The notes under the pieces were generated by a model, which saw nothing but the letters and a program-made list of their open reading frames with translations, did not search any database and was not told the DNA's origin. DNA of 8,557 nucleotides, taken from assembly GCA_027451305.1 (NCBI GenBank), contig DAIDJQ010000192.1, forward strand, positions 1 through 8,557, written 5' to 3'. This DNA is from Cellulomonas sp. GTDB taxonomy: Bacteria > Actinomycetota > Actinomycetes > Actinomycetales > Cellulomonadaceae. Each line of letters opens with the position of its first letter. Position 1 is the stretch's first letter. Shown here one piece after another: positions 6,007-8,557 of this stretch. The position numbers and the translations under genes were made by a program.

Positions 6007-6959
6007 CGGACGACGTGGCCGACGAGTCCCGCGCGGGCGGCGAGTCCCTGGTCACCGTCGTCGTGGCGCTCGCCGCCAACCTGCTGATCGCCGTCGCCAA
6101 GACGGTCGCTGCCGTGCTCACCGGAGCCGCCTCGATGCTCGCCGAGGCGGCCCACTCGTGGGCCGACACCGGCAACGAGGTGTTCCTGCTGATCGCGCAC
6201 CACAAGGCCGACCGGCCGGCGGACGCCAGCCACCCGCTCGGCTACGGCCGCGAGGTGTACGTCTGGTCGCTGTTCGCGGCGATCGGCCTGTTCGCCGTCG
6301 GGGCCGGTGTCTCGGTGACGCACGGCATCCAGGAGCTGATGCACCCCGAGCCTGCCGAGTCGTTCGGGATCGCGTACGTGGTCCTGGCGATCTCGATGGT
6401 GCTGGAGGGCGCCTCGTTCGCGCAGGCGTGGCGGCAGCTGCGCGGGCAGGCCGCGGAGCGGCAGCGGACGTTGACCGAGCACGTGCTGCGCACCTCCGAC
6501 CCCACGGTGCGGGCCGTCTTCTTCGAGGACTCGGCGGCGCTGGCCGGCATCGTGATCGCGGCTGCCGGGATCGTGGGCCACCAGGTGACGGGCTCGGTGG
6601 TGCCGGACGCGGTCGGCTCGATCCTCGTCGGGCTGCTCCTGGGCGTCGTCGCCGTGGTGCTCATCGAGCGGAACCGAGACTTCCTGGTGGGGGAGACGGC
6701 GGACCCGCTGGTGCACCGCATGGTGCTGCAGGCGCTGCTGGACCGGCCCGAGGTGGCGCGGGTGACGTCGCTGCGGCTCGAGGTGATGGGCGCCGGCCAG
6801 GTGCTCGTCATCGGCGCCGTGGACCTGGTGGGCGACGAGCCCGAGGAGCAGGCGTCCCACGCCCTCGCGCGACTCGAGGCGGCGCTCAGGCAGCGGCCGG
6901 CGGTGGTGGGGGCGGTGCTGTCGCTGTCGGAGCCCGACGAGGAGTCGCTGCTGCCGTAG
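6003..6959 (+). CDS. Cation diffusion facilitator (CDF) transporter, ZnT9/SLC30A9-like
   Basis: A 318-residue inner-membrane divalent metal transporter, expected to exchange Zn2+, Mn2+ or a similar ion against protons. Seen: hydrophobic segments at about 16-35, 37-65, 86-105, 122-140, 176-196 and 202-221 (six helices); HSWAD at 51-55 in helix 2; HPLGYGREVYVW at 77-88 after helix 2; FFEDSAALAG at 173-182 in helix 5; D202 in helix 6; and a C-terminal cytoplasmic ferredoxin-like domain from about 235. The E-D-S-A-A-L motif in place of the helix 5 HxxxD of typical zinc transporters points to the SLC30A9-like branch, so metal specificity is open. The ATG at 6003 is the only reasonable start in its frame; the long open frame upstream is antisense to the VOC and trmB genes. 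It lacks a ribosome-binding site and may depend on the short ORF before it. Its last 74 bases overlap the convergent hydrolase. Confidence 0.93.
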   Translation: MTDDVADESRAGGESLVTVVVALAANLLIAVAKTVAAVLTGAASMLAEAAHSWADTGNEVFLLIAHHKADRPADASHPLGYGREVYVWSLFAAIGLFAVGAGVSVTHGIQELMHPEPAESFGIAYVVLAISMVLEGASFAQAWRQLRGQAAERQRTLTEHVLRTSDPTVRAVFFEDSAALAGIVIAAAGIVGHQVTGSVVPDAVGSILVGLLLGVVAVVLIERNRDFLVGETADPLVHRMVLQALLDRPEVARVTSLRLEVMGAGQVLVIGAVDLVGDEPEEQASHALARLEAALRQRPAVVGAVLSLSEPDEESLLP

Positions 6960-7956
6960 CTGCCGCGTCGGAGCCACCGGGAGCGGCGTGCTCGGGCAGC
7001 CGTGCGGCGAGGAAGTCGGTCACCTCGCGCAGGTAGCGTTCGCGGGCCGGCGACGGGGACAGCGCCAGGTCGTGCGCGCCGCCGGGGACCGTGACCAGCG
7101 TGACGTCATCCCCCAGCAGCGGCGCCCGGGCGGCGATCTGCTCGACGTCCAGCACCGAGTCCGTGGTGACCAGCTCGGGGTGCCAGCCCTTGTCCGGGCC
7201 GCTGCGGTCCGAGCGGAGCACCAGCACCGGGACGTCGATGTCCAGGCCGCGGGCCACCCGGGCGTGCCCGCGCCGGACGGTGCGGATGTACCCGGCGGTG
7301 ACCGGGAAGTCGGAGTTCTTCCACGTCAGGTCGTAGGCCCACTCGCCACCGGTGGCGGAGTGCAGGGCCTTGCCGTACTCCGGGTCGAGGCGGGCGACCA
7401 CGGTGGCCGGTGCGATGCCGCCGAGCACGTCGAGCACCGGCGTCAGCACGTGCTGCTGGAGCCAGCTGCCGCGCAGGTCCAGCCACGGGCTGTTCAGCAC
7501 CACGGCGTCGAGGAGTCCCAGCCCCCGCCGCGAGTCCGCCCACAGCGCGGCGATCAGCCCGCCGGCGGAGTGGCCGAGCAGCACCAACGTCTCGTAGCGG
7601 GGACGCAGCAGCCGGACCGCGGCGTCGATCTCCTCGGAGTACAGGCCGAGGTCGGTCACGTCGTCCGGCGGCCGACCCGGCCGGATGGACCGGCCGTAGT
7701 CGCGCAGGTCGAGCGCGTACAGGTCGTAGCCGTGCTCGGCGAGGGGGTCCGCGACGTGGGCCTGGAAGAAGTAGTCGACGAACCCGTGCAGGTAGAGCAC
7801 CGCACGGCGCCGCGGCGGCCCGTCGCGGTGCACCAGCGTCGCCACCGGCGGGATGCCGGTGCGGGCCGTCACGGCGTCGGGCTGCAGCGGGAGCGTGCGT
7901 GCGAGCCAGGGTTCGCCGAGCACGTCGGTGACCTCGGTGACCTCGTCGTCCGCCAT
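6886..7956 (-). CDS. Alpha/beta hydrolase (serine hydrolase, lysophospholipase/S33-like)
   Basis: A 356-residue soluble alpha/beta-hydrolase with no signal peptide. Seen: oxyanion-hole motif LYLHGF at 54-59, D-L-R-D-Y-G-R-S (83-90) after strand 4, nucleophile elbow GHSAGG with Ser130, and a C-terminal GGAHDL with likely catalytic His295. The acid is probably D270 in S-V-L-D-V, with D250 as an alternative. The architecture fits the Hydrolase_4 (monoacylglycerol lipase/lysophospholipase) group; substrate unknown. ATG at 7956 is chosen because AGGA lies 8 bases upstream; an upstream in-frame start at 7992 would add 12 mostly basic residues. The final 30 or so residues are an Ala/Thr/Pro-rich tail with a run of prolines, outside the fold and mostly antisense to the CDF 3' end. 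It follows the phosphatase gene by 49 bases on the same strand, so the two are probably co-transcribed. Confidence 0.9.
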   Translation of the reverse strand: MADDEVTEVTDVLGEPWLARTLPLQPDAVTARTGIPPVATLVHRDGPPRRRAVLYLHGFVDYFFQAHVADPLAEHGYDLYALDLRDYGRSIRPGRPPDDVTDLGLYSEEIDAAVRLLRPRYETLVLLGHSAGGLIAALWADSRRGLGLLDAVVLNSPWLDLRGSWLQQHVLTPVLDVLGGIAPATVVARLDPEYGKALHSATGGEWAYDLTWKNSDFPVTAGYIRTVRRGHARVARGLDIDVPVLVLRSDRSGPDKGWHPELVTTDSVLDVEQIAARAPLLGDDVTLVTVPGGAHDLALSPSPARERYLREVTDFLAARLPEHAAPGGSDAAATAAATPRRAPTATAPPPPPPAAA

Positions 7957-8005
7957 GTCGCGGATCCTGCCACCGTGCCGGCGCCGGCGCACCGGGCGGG
8001 CTGCG

Positions 8006-8557
8006 TCAGACGGCGGTCGGCAGCGCGTCCCCGCGTGCGGGCACGGGACGAGCGGCCGTCAGGCCCTGCCCCGCCACGTCGGTGCCGACGGACAGCACCT
8101 CGGTGGAGCCGTCGGGGTGCACCTCGACCTGCGACACCGAGGCGTTGGGCAGTGCGACCAGGCCCTCGGGGTGGATCGTGGAGATCCACGCCCCGAGCGC
8201 GAGACCGTGCCCGACCACGAGCACGTGCCCGTCCGGGTGCCGGTCGGCGATCAGCGAGAACACGCGTCGGGTCCGCGCCATGAAGTCGGCGGCGTGCTCG
8301 CCCTTCGGCAGCCCGGGGTGCGTGCCGTCGAGGATCTGCGGCACCAGCTCGGTCCAGGGCAGCATCGCCTCGAGGTCCCGCTCGGGGTGCCTCTCGAACG
8401 TGCCGAAGTCGTACTCGCGCAGGTCCGCGTCGGTCCGTAGGCGCAGGTCGGGGTGGTGGCGCAGGATCTCCACCGCGGTGGAGATCGCCCGTCCCGACGG
8501 GGAGGAGTACGCCGCGAGGAACGGGACACCGGCGAGGTGCCGGGCCGTGGTGCGGAC
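8006..8557 (-). CDS. Histidine phosphatase family protein, N-terminus outside the window
   Basis: Phosphoglycerate-mutase-like phosphatase, incomplete at its 5' end: the frame is open without a stop to the right edge (183 residues visible). Seen in order: YSSPSGRAISTA, the conserved S-P-x-x-R-A-x-x-T-A core; DLREYDFGTFE, which holds the probable acid/base glutamate; and VLVVGHGLALGAW with the second catalytic histidine (codon 8209-8207). The N-terminal R-H-G motif with the phospho-accepting histidine should lie just beyond the edge. A GTG at 8473 is internal, since good family sequence continues upstream of it. Members range from phosphoglycerate mutases to phosphatases on sugars, nucleotides or cobalamin precursors; which one this is cannot be told. 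It lies just upstream of the hydrolase and probably heads or belongs to the same transcript. Confidence 0.9.
   Translation of the reverse strand, partial: VRTTARHLAGVPFLAAYSSPSGRAISTAVEILRHHPDLRLRTDADLREYDFGTFERHPERDLEAMLPWTELVPQILDGTHPGLPKGEHAADFMARTRRVFSLIADRHPDGHVLVVGHGLALGAWISTIHPEGLVALPNASVSQVEVHPDGSTEVLSVGTDVAGQGLTAARPVPARGDALPTAV

Noticed and set aside
5913..6977. Long N-terminal extension of the VOC frame (minus strand)
   Set aside because: It is antisense to the CDF gene; VOC similarity begins just after the ATG at 5912, which has its own ribosome-binding site.
7975..7992. GC-rich near-palindrome between the phosphatase and hydrolase genes
   Set aside because: A 6-base stem with a wobble pair, no T-run, and located between genes that are probably co-transcribed. 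Consistent with chance GCC/GGC repeats.

Overview
The window is very GC-rich (roughly 70% or more by eye) and tightly packed. It has actinobacterial features: frequent GTG starts, TAnnnT -10 hexamers seven bases ahead of a start codon (the leaderless-mRNA pattern), a classical GT35 phosphorylase, and a VOC protein resembling mycobacterial CFP30B/Rv0577. I read it as an ordinary chromosomal segment of a high-GC Actinomycetes species. Genus cannot be fixed from this sequence alone. There are no insertion sequences, CRISPR arrays, tRNA or rRNA genes, and nothing that looks recently transferred.

Layout, left to right. A minus-strand MFS transporter of the MHS (metabolite:H+ symporter-like) type (179-1555) is preceded by a clear TPP (THI-box) riboswitch at about 1561-1650 and a likely sigma70-type promoter at 1661-1690. 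Divergent from it is glgP (GTG start at 1804, ending at 4287). It has a TAGCGT hexamer seven bases before its GTG and a TGCAA-N4-TTGCA inverted repeat where a sugar-responsive repressor could bind. Convergent with glgP is trmB (tRNA m7G46 methyltransferase, 4310-5050, minus), also with the leaderless arrangement. Upstream of trmB on the same strand is a two-domain VOC/glyoxalase-fold protein (5097-5912). A 55-base divergent gap then leads to a CDF metal-cation transporter (6003-6959, plus), which may be translated through a 12-codon upstream ORF ending in an ATGA overlap. The CDF gene runs tail-to-tail into an alpha/beta hydrolase (6886-7956, minus) with a 74-base antisense overlap. Upstream of the hydrolase on the same strand is a histidine-phosphatase gene whose N-terminus lies beyond the right edge (8006 to >8557).

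The genes do not form one pathway: they cover vitamin-precursor transport, glucan breakdown, tRNA modification, metal transport and general hydrolases. I found no convincing new multi-gene system. The most informative parts are regulatory: the riboswitch makes the otherwise anonymous MHS-type permease a candidate thiamine, thiamine-precursor or thiamine-breakdown-product transporter, and several start sites suggest leaderless or coupled translation.
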